Positions 26,081 through 34,908 of a stretch of 64,000 bases of DNA are shown here, in pieces; positions within the stretch are counted from its first letter, which is position 1, and each line of letters opens with the position of its first letter. Where the stretch lies: the NCBI RefSeq assembly GCF_002005225.1, contig NZ_CP019724.1, forward strand, positions 992,001 to 1,056,000, in the 5' to 3' direction. The position numbers and the translations under genes were made by a program. Below the pieces are notes generated by a model. That model did no database searches, had not been told where the DNA came from, and saw only the letters and a program-made list of their open reading frames with translations. The DNA is from Streptomyces pactum (GTDB taxonomy: Bacteria > Actinomycetota > Actinomycetes > Streptomycetales > Streptomycetaceae).

Positions 26081-28396
26081 TCAGAAGGCGAGCTGGGGAG
26101 CCTGGCCCTCTTCGTCGAAGGCCGGGCCACCGATGTCGGCGTCCCGCCCGTCGGCGACCCCTTGCCGGTACCCGGTGCCCGTGAATTTCGTCGGACGGGT
26201 CTTGTTCAGCTTCGGGTACCGGGCGGCGAGCCGTGCCTCGACCACCGTCGTCCGGTCGGCGAGGACCAGCGCCACGCTGCGGCCGTCCCGCCCCTCTCCC
26301 TCCGCTTCGGTTCGCTGTTCGGCGGCGGCCCTCGCAGCCTGCTGGGCGGCACCGATCCGCGCGGTCACCTCACGGATGAAGCCGAGCATCCATGAACGCT
26401 TGTAGGCGCGGGTGTCCTCGCCTTCGGGGCGATGCAGGCGGTCCGCACGGTCCGCGTCCGCCAGCATCTGCAGGCGCAAGCTCGCGAACAGCACCTCGGT
26501 GGCCTGGATGTCGGCCTCGAAACCGAAGAGGTGGACGCGGTGACGGTTGGCCTTGCCGCCGGGGTACACCGATCGGCAGCGCATCTCGTAGCCGATCCTG
26601 GCCAGCAGCCGGCGCCCCTCCTTGACGTAGGGCGGGTACAGATCGACGATCCGGTCCGCGGGCCGCTCGGGCTCGGTCACGTCGTCGAGCATGGCCTGCT
26701 CGATGCCGTACTTGGCCATGAGCTCGGTGGCCTTGGCCAGGTAGACACGGGCCTCCTCCTCGGTGGCCCCCGCGTTCTCCGCCTTCCGCAGCAGCGACCT
26801 GACCTTGCCGAGCAGCGCCTCGGGCAGTCCGTCGCGCACGGCCCGGGGGCCGGACCCGGACATGCCGGAGTCGGACGAAGCGCGGTCGTCGGCGCGCGTC
26901 CGGGCGTCCGCCGCATCGCTCTCGTCCCTGCCTTCGTCGTCCTCCCGGGCGATCAGGTCCGCCAGGTCCTCCGGGTCCGGGACCAGTTCGGACAGCACCC
27001 TTAGCGCCCAGAGCCGCCAGGCGGCGGTGTCGTCACGACGAACCCGTGCCCGCACCGAGCGAAGCCGCTGGAATGTTCCGTCGGCGCTCCGTACGAGGAA
27101 CTCCATCCGTGCGTGGCCGAGTTGGGCGACCGCCAGTAGCGCGCACAGGTCGAAGGCGCGGTCCGGGTCGTAGGCGATCTCGATCCCGGGTTCGGGGTAC
27201 CACTCCTCCTGCTCGTCGTCCGGGCCCCCGAATCCGAACAGGTCGGTCAGCAGGCTCTGGGTCGCCGTGCCGGTCCTGACCCGCACGACGGACGTCGACG
27301 GCTTCCCGGAGTAGGCCAGCGCGGCCGCCCGCTCTTCGCGGGAGGTCACGACGCGGTACCAGACGGGGACCGCGCCGAGCACGCCGTGCCAGGTGATCTC
27401 CCCCCTATCATGGTGCTCCCGCGCCTGCTGTTCGACATCCGTGCCGAGCCGCTCGTCCCGCCAGGCATCCGCGCCGGGCTGTTCCTGCGCGTCGAGGAAG
27501 GCGTCCAGGTAGTCGGCGGCGGAGCGTCGCGCACCGTGCTTGCTGTCACCGAGCAGAGCCCGCTCGCACAGGGAGAGGGCGTCGATGACCGGCTGGAGTA
27601 CGAGCGACATGTATCGCTTGACCGCTTCGGACAGTTCCACGAGGAAAGCCCGGGTGGCCTCCGATCCGGTGGCCTGCTGTCTGCGGCGCCAGGCTTCGAG
27701 CTGTTCGACGCAGGCCTGCTGCTCGGCCAGCCACACCAGGTGCCCCGCGCCCTGGAGGTGTTCCTCCCGGAGCAGCACCGCGTCCTGGACCGCGGCAACG
27801 ATTCCGGGTGCATCCAGTACGGCCTGCGACAGAAGCCGTAGCGGCTCAGGCTCGTCGGCGAAGAACCCGGCGGGAGTGAGGAGTTGCCTGCCGTGCCGGC
27901 GGGGCATCGACTCCGGACGGTCGATCTCACCGTCCCGCGGGATCTCCGCCGACCACCGTGCCCGCCACCCCGCGAAGTCGGCGGCCGGATCACCGGTTCC
28001 CGGCTGAACCCGCCTCCACCACCACAGCAGGATCTCCTCCCAGCCTTCGGCGTTCCAGGACCACAGGGCCGGCTCGCCACTCGCCGCCAGCCGGGACCGG
28101 AGTTCACGTACCGCTCCCTCCAGATCGTGGAGGGGTCCCCCGGGTATCAGCCGCTCCAGCCAGTGGACCGTCTCCGCAACGGACTGGGCCCGCGCCTCAT
28201 CAGCGGCCACCCGCGCGGCCGTCACCGCCGCGACCAGTGTCCGGTCACCCAGATCGGTGGGAAGCAGCCTCAACAGCCGGGGTCCCGCTGTCTCCAGGAC
28301 GGTTGCGAGGTCCCCGGCCCTGGTCTTCATCCAATCCGCTCGCCCCTGCCGGAACTCCTGCTCCGACAACCCGCCCGTACCGCTCATCGCTGTCAT
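26081..28396 (-). CDS. Large protein with DUF2786 domain, unknown function
   Basis: 771 residues. The N-terminal about 480 residues have no recognised family and are helical with Trp-rich patches (EEILLWWWRRV). An acidic linker (about 490-530) leads to the DUF2786 motif LGKVRSLLRKAENAGATEEEA with KATELMAKYGIEQ (about 540-590), then a region with LFGFEADIQATEVLFASLRLQ and a basic tail. DUF2786 is known from phage and actinobacterial proteins of unknown role, usually in much shorter chains. ATG at 28396 or 28384 (second Met) cannot be separated. Confidence 0.8.
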   Translation of the reverse strand: MTAMSGTGGLSEQEFRQGRADWMKTRAGDLATVLETAGPRLLRLLPTDLGDRTLVAAVTAARVAADEARAQSVAETVHWLERLIPGGPLHDLEGAVRELRSRLAASGEPALWSWNAEGWEEILLWWWRRVQPGTGDPAADFAGWRARWSAEIPRDGEIDRPESMPRRHGRQLLTPAGFFADEPEPLRLLSQAVLDAPGIVAAVQDAVLLREEHLQGAGHLVWLAEQQACVEQLEAWRRRQQATGSEATRAFLVELSEAVKRYMSLVLQPVIDALSLCERALLGDSKHGARRSAADYLDAFLDAQEQPGADAWRDERLGTDVEQQAREHHDRGEITWHGVLGAVPVWYRVVTSREERAAALAYSGKPSTSVVRVRTGTATQSLLTDLFGFGGPDDEQEEWYPEPGIEIAYDPDRAFDLCALLAVAQLGHARMEFLVRSADGTFQRLRSVRARVRRDDTAAWRLWALRVLSELVPDPEDLADLIAREDDEGRDESDAADARTRADDRASSDSGMSGSGPRAVRDGLPEALLGKVRSLLRKAENAGATEEEARVYLAKATELMAKYGIEQAMLDDVTEPERPADRIVDLYPPYVKEGRRLLARIGYEMRCRSVYPGGKANRHRVHLFGFEADIQATEVLFASLRLQMLADADRADRLHRPEGEDTRAYKRSWMLGFIREVTARIGAAQQAARAAAEQRTEAEGEGRDGRSVALVLADRTTVVEARLAARYPKLNKTRPTKFTGTGYRQGVADGRDADIGGPAFDEEGQAPQLAF

Positions 28397-28465
28397 GTGA
28401 TCCCCTCCCCGACGCGAAAGGACATCCTAGGAAGCCGGGTCGCGTGTGAGAGAAGCCGGGCTGAT

Positions 28466-29779
28466 GCTCCTATTGCCTGTCAAACGGCTTGGAGCCAGTT
28501 GCGGTAGGCGTGGGCGAGGTCGTCGTCTCGGCGGGTCCCGCGTTCGAGGGTGGAGATGGTGGCCGGCCAGAGGGCGAAGTGGCGGGCTGCAGCGGTCAGG
28601 GTGATGTTCTTGGACCGCCGCAGCGGCCGTAGATCGTCGATGCCGGGGACGGTGACCGTGGTGGTCAGGCAGCGGAACATCTCCCGGGCGATGGCCCGTT
28701 TCAGCAGCCGGATGATCTCCTTCTTCGTCCGGCCGGCGGCGGTCTGACGTGCCACGTACTCGCGGGTGCGGGAGTCGCTCGACATGCGGACCAGGGCGAC
28801 GCGGTAGAGGGCTGCGTTTGCTTGCCGGTCGCCGCCTCGCGAGAGGCGGTGGCGGTTGGTCCGGCCGCTGGAGGCGGGGACCGGTGCGGCTCCGCACAGG
28901 GCCGCGAAGGAGGCCTCGGTCCGCATGCGGTCGGGGTTGCCTCCGGCGGTGACGAGCAGTTGGGCCGCGGTGTCGGGGCCGACTCCGTGGGCGGCTCGCA
29001 GTCCGGGGTTGTGGACACTCACCACGCTGTCCAGTGCCTTGACCAGGGTCTCGTGTTCGACCGTCAGTTTCTTGACGCGTCGGGCGAGACTCTTCAGCGC
29101 GGTGAGGACCGCGGTATGGACCGCGTCCCCGGCGGGCCGCAGCCGGGCGAGGGCGTCGGTGCGGTCCGTTCCTTTGAGCCGGCCGTACTTGGCGCGGATG
29201 GTGTCGGGAGCGGTGATGAGGAGGCTGCCGATCTGGTTCAGGGCGGCGGTGCGGGCCTTGACCGCGGAGCGGGCGGCGTTGTGCAGGGCGCGTATGCCCG
29301 CGACCGTGTCGTCCTTGGGGGCGCTGGAGGCTCGTCCGGACAGGGCGGCGCGGGCGGCGGCGTAGGCGTCGATGGGGTCGGACTTGCCGATGCGGCGGCG
29401 TTCGGCCCGGTCGGGCCGGTTGACCTCCACGACATGAAGCCCCGCCTCGCGGGCGGCGCGGGTGAATCCGGCTCCGTAGGAGGCGGTGCCCTCCACCCCG
29501 ATGGCGATCACGTGGCCGTGGGCGGTCAGGAAGGCCAGGGCCGCGGCGTATCCGGCGGCAGTGGTGGTGAACTCGGCGTCCGCGAGATGGCCGCCGTTGT
29601 CGCTGATGACCGCGACGTGGAGGGTGTCGGTGTGGGAGTCGACCCCGCCGACCACATCCTGGTCTGCCGTGTTGTCCATGACCGCTGATGTCATGCTGAT
29701 GGTGCCTTCCCAGCCGAAGGTGGGCGCCGGCCGGGTGGCGCAGACAGGACATTGAAGGGGCTTCTGACCAAGCTCCTAT
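28466..29779 (-). mobile_element. IS110-family insertion sequence
   Basis: GCTCCTAT occurs at 28466-28473 and again at 29772-29779, bracketing the transposase gene. Removing the element and one copy leaves CTGAT-GCTCCT-ATCAG, an imperfect palindrome that would be the target. The element is about 1.3 kb. Only about 14 bases separate the transposase stop from one end and about 78 separate its start from the other. IS110 elements are moved by a DEDD recombinase guided by a bridge RNA from the element's non-coding end. Confidence 0.65.
28480..29694 (-). CDS. IS110-family transposase with C-terminal HTH
   Basis: 404 residues. The N-terminal RuvC-like DEDD domain shows GGVDSHTD, GVEGTASYG and KSDPIDAYAAA. 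A coiled coil joins it to the Transposase_20 domain with GVGPDTAAQLLVTAGGNP and the catalytic-serine region PASSGRTNRHRLSRGGDRQAN. After position 340 there is an extra Xre-like segment (NITLTAAARHFALWPATIST) seen in some Streptomyces IS110 proteins. The frame is intact, so the element may be active. Start could be the first Met (29694) or MDNT a few codons later. Confidence 0.93.
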   Translation of the reverse strand: MTSAVMDNTADQDVVGGVDSHTDTLHVAVISDNGGHLADAEFTTTAAGYAAALAFLTAHGHVIAIGVEGTASYGAGFTRAAREAGLHVVEVNRPDRAERRRIGKSDPIDAYAAARAALSGRASSAPKDDTVAGIRALHNAARSAVKARTAALNQIGSLLITAPDTIRAKYGRLKGTDRTDALARLRPAGDAVHTAVLTALKSLARRVKKLTVEHETLVKALDSVVSVHNPGLRAAHGVGPDTAAQLLVTAGGNPDRMRTEASFAALCGAAPVPASSGRTNRHRLSRGGDRQANAALYRVALVRMSSDSRTREYVARQTAAGRTKKEIIRLLKRAIAREMFRCLTTTVTVPGIDDLRPLRRSKNITLTAAARHFALWPATISTLERGTRRDDDLAHAYRNWLQAV

Positions 29780-29783
29780 CAGG

Positions 29784-29972
29784 TCATGTTCCGCCCGGCC
29801 GGAGCCATGAGAACAGGTCCCGGTGGCCGGACAGAACAGCCAGAAGACAGTCCAGCAGGACGTCAGTCAGTGGCAGAGCCATGACCACCGGAACCTGAGT
29901 ATCAGGATCAATGTCGGTGGTGGCCACTACGCTGCAGGCAACAGAGGACAGTGCGTGCTGAGGGATGTCCAT
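29784..29972 (-). CDS. Possible small protein, unknown
   Basis: 62 codons reading MDIPQHALSSVACSVV and ALPLTDVLLDCLLAVLSGHRDLFSWLRPGGT. Composition is protein-like and its stop lies just outside the IS end. It overlaps the start of the rightward McrB-like gene by a few bases. Without the IS it would precede the DUF2786 gene by about 80 bases. No family recognised. Confidence 0.3.
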   Translation of the reverse strand: MDIPQHALSSVACSVVATTDIDPDTQVPVVMALPLTDVLLDCLLAVLSGHRDLFSWLRPGGT

Positions 29973-31676
29973 GGCCGACGAGTTTCCCGAGTTTCGGCTG
30001 AGGCTGCCGAACGGCAAGATGGTGGCCCGGGGGCGGGTGCTGCCCGAGAAAGGGATGAACGGAAGTCTGAAGTTCCTCGTCCTCGCCGGCTCGCCCGTGC
30101 ATCCCGAGGCGACCCCCGGCATCCCGCCGTACCCCGCGGCCCAACGGGAGAAGCTCGTGGCGGACGGCGGCATCCGCAGGGAGTCGGACCAGTGGCCGAA
30201 TCACTGGGAGACGACACGGGACATCGAGTGCAACTCCCCCTCGGCGGCCGCGTCCGTGGTGGCGGGGCGCAGCACTGACGGTTTGGCGCAATGGCGCACG
30301 GAGGAAGGCTTCCCGCTCGTCGACTACCTCGGGAGCTCGTGGCGCACCCCGCACAAGACCTGGCTGGTGCGGGGCTCCAATGTGTCGGGACGCGACCTGG
30401 TGCGGCGGTTGTGGGTTCCGGAGGGATGGGTGACGCTCGCGGCCACGCATCTGCCGCAGGTGGACGAGGCGGACCCCACCAAGAGCGTGCTGCGGCGGTA
30501 CGTGCAGGAGGGGTACGACGCCACCACCTCGTACAGCCAGAAGCAGGCCATGGTCGACGAGCTGCACTACTTCCTGACCCAGATGCGATTGGGCGACACC
30601 CTCTGCGCCATCTCCGGCGGGCAGTTGTACGTGGGCACGGTCACCGGTGAGGCCGAGCAGGTCGAGTCCGAGGGCGGGCTGTCCAATCTGCGCCGGAGGG
30701 CCAGGTGGAGGTCGTCCGGAATCCCGTACGACGAGGTGCCGGAGGCCCTTCAGCAGAAGCTCTCGATCCAGCACGACGTCGTCGACCTGACTCCCGTCCA
30801 GGCCCTCGTGGAAGGGCTGGGCCGAAGCGACGAAGAGCTGACGGAGGAGGCCAGGGCCATAGACCGGGACCCGAGCGTGGAACTCCCGGCGATCGTCGCC
30901 CGCCGCGAGCCCGAACTGCCCGATCCCACGGATGAGCTGGCGGACGAGCTCCTCGTGCACGACGCCGCGTGGCTGCGCGAGGTGCGTGAACTGCTGGCAG
31001 ACGAGCGGCAGCTGGTGCTGTACGGGCCGCCCGGCACCGGCAAGACCTACCTGGCGCTGAGGCTCGCCGAGTTCCTCGGCGGCGGACCCGAGCAGGTCAA
31101 GCTCGTGCAGTTCCATCCGTCGTACGCCTACGAAGACTTCTTCGAGGGCTTCCGGCCCCAGGAGGACGCGCAGACCAGGGAGGTCGCCTTCCGGCTCTCC
31201 GCGGGCCCGCTGCGCGAACTCGCGGACCTGGCCTCCCGCGAGGGCAACCGGCACATCCCGCATTTCCTGATCATCGACGAGATCAACCGGGCCAACCTGG
31301 CGAAGGTCTTCGGCGAGCTCTACTTCCTGTTGGAATACCGCAACAAGTCGGTGCGGCTCACCTACTCCGGCGACGACTTCGCGCTGCCGCCGAACCTGTT
31401 CGTGATCGGCACGATGAACACCGCCGACCGCTCGATCGCTCTCGTGGACGCGGCGATGCGCCGCCGCTTCGCCTTCGTCGAACTGTCACCGCGTACGGAA
31501 CCCACACGCGGCCTGCTGCGCCGCTGGCTGGCCAGAGAAGGCAAGGACGCGGAGCCCGCCGACCTGCTCGATGTGCTGAACTCCCGCATCGACGATCCCG
31601 ACTTCCACATCGGGCCCTCGTACCTGATGAAGAAGGGTGTGTACCGCGAGGGCGGCCTGGAGCGGACCTGGCGTAC
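29965..31676 (+). pseudogene. Second McrB-like gene, 3' end deleted
   Basis: About 570 codons of an McrB homologue with an unrelated N-terminal reader region (1-300) and a good AAA+ core: GPPGTGKT, FLIIDEINRANLAKVFGELYFLLEY, and MNTADRSIALVDAAMRRRF. The match stops at GLERTWRT, where an intact McrB continues through an ILPLLEE block for about 100 residues. From there the frame runs as nonsense to 32268 while McrC sequence begins in another frame. Start is ATG 29965 or 29971. The deletion removed the McrB C-terminus and the McrC N-terminus together. Confidence 0.8.
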
Positions 31677-32702
31677 GAAGCCACGGTGCGTGTCACACCC
31701 AAGGTGCCCATCGCCCGGCTCTTCTTCCTGCTCGGCTACACGCTTGATCCGCGACGCAGTTGGCGGGACGGGGAGGTCCAGGTCGCCGAGCACCCCGATC
31801 TGCTGCCGGCGCTCGCCCATGCCGTGGAGCGACAGGTGGACCGCGCCCTGCGACAAGGCCTGTTGCAGGGGTATCGGGAGACCGAGGAATCCGCGCTCGT
31901 CGTCCGCGGCCGGATCAGGGAGGCCGAACAGATCCGGCGCCGGTTCGGGGCCATGCTGCCGGTGGAGGTGGCGTACGACGAGTTCACGACCGACATCGCG
32001 GAGAACCGCATCCTGCGCACGGCTGTCGAGCGTCTCCTCCGGCTGCCCGGCATACCGCGCGACGTCCGTCACAGACTGCTGCACCAGCGCGCCCGACTGG
32101 CCAACGTCACCACCATCGTGCGCGGGAAGCCGATCCCCGACTGGCGTCCCACCCGCCTCAACTCCCGCTATCACCACGCCTTGCGTCTCTCACGCGTCGT
32201 CCTGGACGGTGCCTCCGCCGATCACACGCCCGGCGATCTGCGCATCGAAGGGTTCCTGTTCGACATGAACAAGCTCTTCGAGGACTTCGTGACGGTCGCC
32301 TTGCGTGAGGCCTTCCGAACCATGGATTCGGGTCACACCGTCCGGTTCCAGGACCCGCACCACCTCGACGAGGCCGCGACGATCCGCATGAAGCCGGACT
32401 TCGTGCTGTACGGGCGCGCCGGCATCCCGTGCGCCGTCGTGGACGCCAAATACAAGGCGGAGAAACGGGGCGGCTACCCGGACGCCGACCTCTACCAGAT
32501 GCTGGCGTACTGCACAGCCCTCGACCTGCGCGAGGGCCACCTCGTCTATGCGAAGGGCAATGCCCCGCACGCCTCCCACCAGGTACGTCACGCGAGCACC
32601 GTCATCCATCAGCACGCCCTCGACCTGGGCCTGCAGCCCGCCGGACTGCTCGCGGAGGTCGAGGAACTGGCCCGGCGGCTGGTGGACTCCCCGCGCGTAT
32701 GA
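31674..32702 (+). pseudogene. Second McrC gene, 5' end deleted
   Basis: About 340 codons of McrC starting abruptly at YEATVRVTPKVPIARLFFLLGY, so roughly the first 75 residues are missing. The nuclease end is intact: MKPDFVLYGR and VVDAKYKAEKR. The only near start is a GTG at 31686 without a ribosome site. It is out of frame with the McrB remnant, so no functional pair is made. Junction lies within CGTACG near 31672-31677. Confidence 0.8.
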
Positions 32703-32742
32703 TCGACTGCGGAGTGTCCGACCAGGGTGGGGAGTTCACCTC

Positions 32743-34899
32743 GTGCCGCAGCTCGCCTTCGCCAACAGTTTCTGGGAGAGCTACGACTCCCTGGAAAAGC
32801 CCGTCAAGGCCGGCGTGCGCAAGGCGATGCAGAAGTTCCAACTGCTCTCCGTGCCCGAACTGCACGCGGACAAGGGACTCCACCTCGAGTCCGTGCAGAA
32901 CGCGCAGGACACCCGCATGCGGACGATCCGCATCAACGACTTCTGGCGCGGAGTCGTCCTCGCCCCGGACGACGGCAGTGATGTGTTCCTGCTCGTCAAC
33001 GTCGTGCGGCACGACGACGCGTACACCTGGGCGGCCAAGCGGCTGTACACGACGAACTCCGCGACGCGCGCCCTCGAAGTCCGCAACGTGGTCGCGCTCG
33101 AACATCTGACTCCGGCTCTGGAGAAGGCGGCTGCCGTCGCCGACTCCCTGCTCTTCGCGAAGTACTCGGACGGCGTGCTGCGCGAACTGGGCATCGACGA
33201 CCAGGTGCTGCGCGCGGTGCGGACCATCGTCGACGAGGCGCAGCTCAAGGCATTCGAGACACTGCTGCCGGAAGACCAGTGCGAGGTGCTCCAGTACCTC
33301 GCCGAAGGGTTCGGCCCCGACGAGGTGTACCGGGACGTGGTCGCCGTCCGCCGCCCGGTCGACGCGGGCCCCGACCCCGACGAGAGCCTCGCAGTCGCCA
33401 TCGCCAACACCACGAGCCGCATCACGCTGGTCAGTGGTCCCGAAGAGCTGACGGACATCCTGGAGAAGCCGTTCACGGCCTGGCGGGTGTTCCTGCACCC
33501 CTCACAGCGCCGGGTCGCCTACCGGGTGTCGTACGGCGGCCCGGTCCAGATCACGGGCGGCCCCGGCACGGGCAAGACGGTCGCGGCCCTGCACCGCGTC
33601 AAGCACCTCCTCTCCCGCTCGCCGGACACCCGCGTCCTCCTGACCACCTACACGAACGCGCTGGTTTCCTCCTTGCGCGAGAACCTGTCGCTGCTCGTGG
33701 ACGATGACCAGGCGCTGCTCGGCCGCGTCGATGTGACCACGGTCAACGCCTACGCGCACGGCGTCGTGACCCACCTCGACGGCAGGGCCCCCTCCCCCGT
33801 CAACGACCGGGACGAGAGGCAGCTGTGGCAGCGGGTCGTCAAACAGCTGGGCCTGCCGTGGACGGAACAGTTCCTGGCCCAGGAGTACCGGAATGTCGTC
33901 CTCGCCCAGGACCTGCGCACCGCCGACTCCTACCGCAGCGCCCTGCGCCGCGGACGCGGCAGCGCGCTGCCGTCGGCGCGACGCGGTCAACTGTGGTCGG
34001 CCGTCGAGCTGTTCGAGTCGATACTGCGCGCACAGAAGGTCACCACACACCTGAAGGTGTGCGCGCGTGCGGCCGACCTCCTGGCCGGGTCGGCTCCCAC
34101 ACACGACCACGTCGTGGTCGACGAAGCACAGGATCTGCATCCCGCGCAGTGGCGAGTCCTTCGCGGCGCGGTGGCGGCGGGCGCCGACGACCTGTTCATC
34201 ACGGGCGACCCGCACCAGCGTATCTACGACTCGAAGGTGTCCCTCGGCTCCCTGGGCATCTCAGTAACCGGCCGGACGCACCGTCTGCGGATCAACTACC
34301 GCTCGACGGAGGAGATCCTGGTCTGGTCGACGGGCGTTCTCAGCCCGGTCTCGGTCGACGACCTGGGTGGCGAGGGCAGCGACACCCTGGCCGGCTACCG
34401 TTCCCTCCTGCACGGCCGCCGGCCGCACGTGAACGGGTACGGCTCCGAGCAGGCGGAGGTCGCCGCACTCGTCGAACGCGTCGAGGACTGGATCGCCCAA
34501 GGCATCCGGCCGTCGGAGATCGGGGTGTGCGCGCGGTTCAACGTGCTGCTCGACAAGGCCTACGGGAAGCTGGCGGCGGCCGGGGTCCCAGTCGTCCGGG
34601 TCAGGGACAACCCAGGGCCCGACCAGGACGGGGTGCGGCTCGCCACCATGCACGCCATGAAGGGGCTGGAGTTCCGCTGTGTCGCGGTCCTGGGCGTGAC
34701 GGCCGGCGCGGTGCCGTTCGCCCGCGAGGTGACCCCGGCCTCCGTGGACGCACTGCAGCGCGACGCGGATCTGCTGCGCGAGCGGTGTCTGCTGTTCGTG
34801 GCGTGCACGCGGGCGCGGGAGGCTCTGTCGGTGACCTGGAGCGGGTCGGCCAGTTCGTTCGTACCCCGGCCTGATCAACTCGCGGACGAGACGATCTGA
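32743..34899 (+). CDS. UvrD-like helicase with N-terminal RelE-like domain
   Basis: 718 residues. The N-terminal about 115 residues (FANSFWESYDSL, KAMQKFQLL, TMRT-type strand then DFWRGVVL and FLLVNVVRHDDAYTWA) have the pattern of RelE/ParE toxin-like folds. A linker leads to a superfamily 1A helicase: GGPGTGKT (272-279), LLTTYTNAL, VVVDEAQDLHPAQW (Asp460/Glu461), GDPHQRIYD, LRINYRSTEE, and TMHAMKGLEFRCVAVLG. GTG at 32743 follows GGTGGGGAG. The same fusion is seen in other actinomycetes. Its 3' end is only 9 bases from the convergent methyltransferase gene. Confidence 0.85.
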   Translation: MPQLAFANSFWESYDSLEKPVKAGVRKAMQKFQLLSVPELHADKGLHLESVQNAQDTRMRTIRINDFWRGVVLAPDDGSDVFLLVNVVRHDDAYTWAAKRLYTTNSATRALEVRNVVALEHLTPALEKAAAVADSLLFAKYSDGVLRELGIDDQVLRAVRTIVDEAQLKAFETLLPEDQCEVLQYLAEGFGPDEVYRDVVAVRRPVDAGPDPDESLAVAIANTTSRITLVSGPEELTDILEKPFTAWRVFLHPSQRRVAYRVSYGGPVQITGGPGTGKTVAALHRVKHLLSRSPDTRVLLTTYTNALVSSLRENLSLLVDDDQALLGRVDVTTVNAYAHGVVTHLDGRAPSPVNDRDERQLWQRVVKQLGLPWTEQFLAQEYRNVVLAQDLRTADSYRSALRRGRGSALPSARRGQLWSAVELFESILRAQKVTTHLKVCARAADLLAGSAPTHDHVVVDEAQDLHPAQWRVLRGAVAAGADDLFITGDPHQRIYDSKVSLGSLGISVTGRTHRLRINYRSTEEILVWSTGVLSPVSVDDLGGEGSDTLAGYRSLLHGRRPHVNGYGSEQAEVAALVERVEDWIAQGIRPSEIGVCARFNVLLDKAYGKLAAAGVPVVRVRDNPGPDQDGVRLATMHAMKGLEFRCVAVLGVTAGAVPFAREVTPASVDALQRDADLLRERCLLFVACTRAREALSVTWSGSASSFVPRPDQLADETI

Positions 34900-34908
34900 C
34901 GGGCCGCG

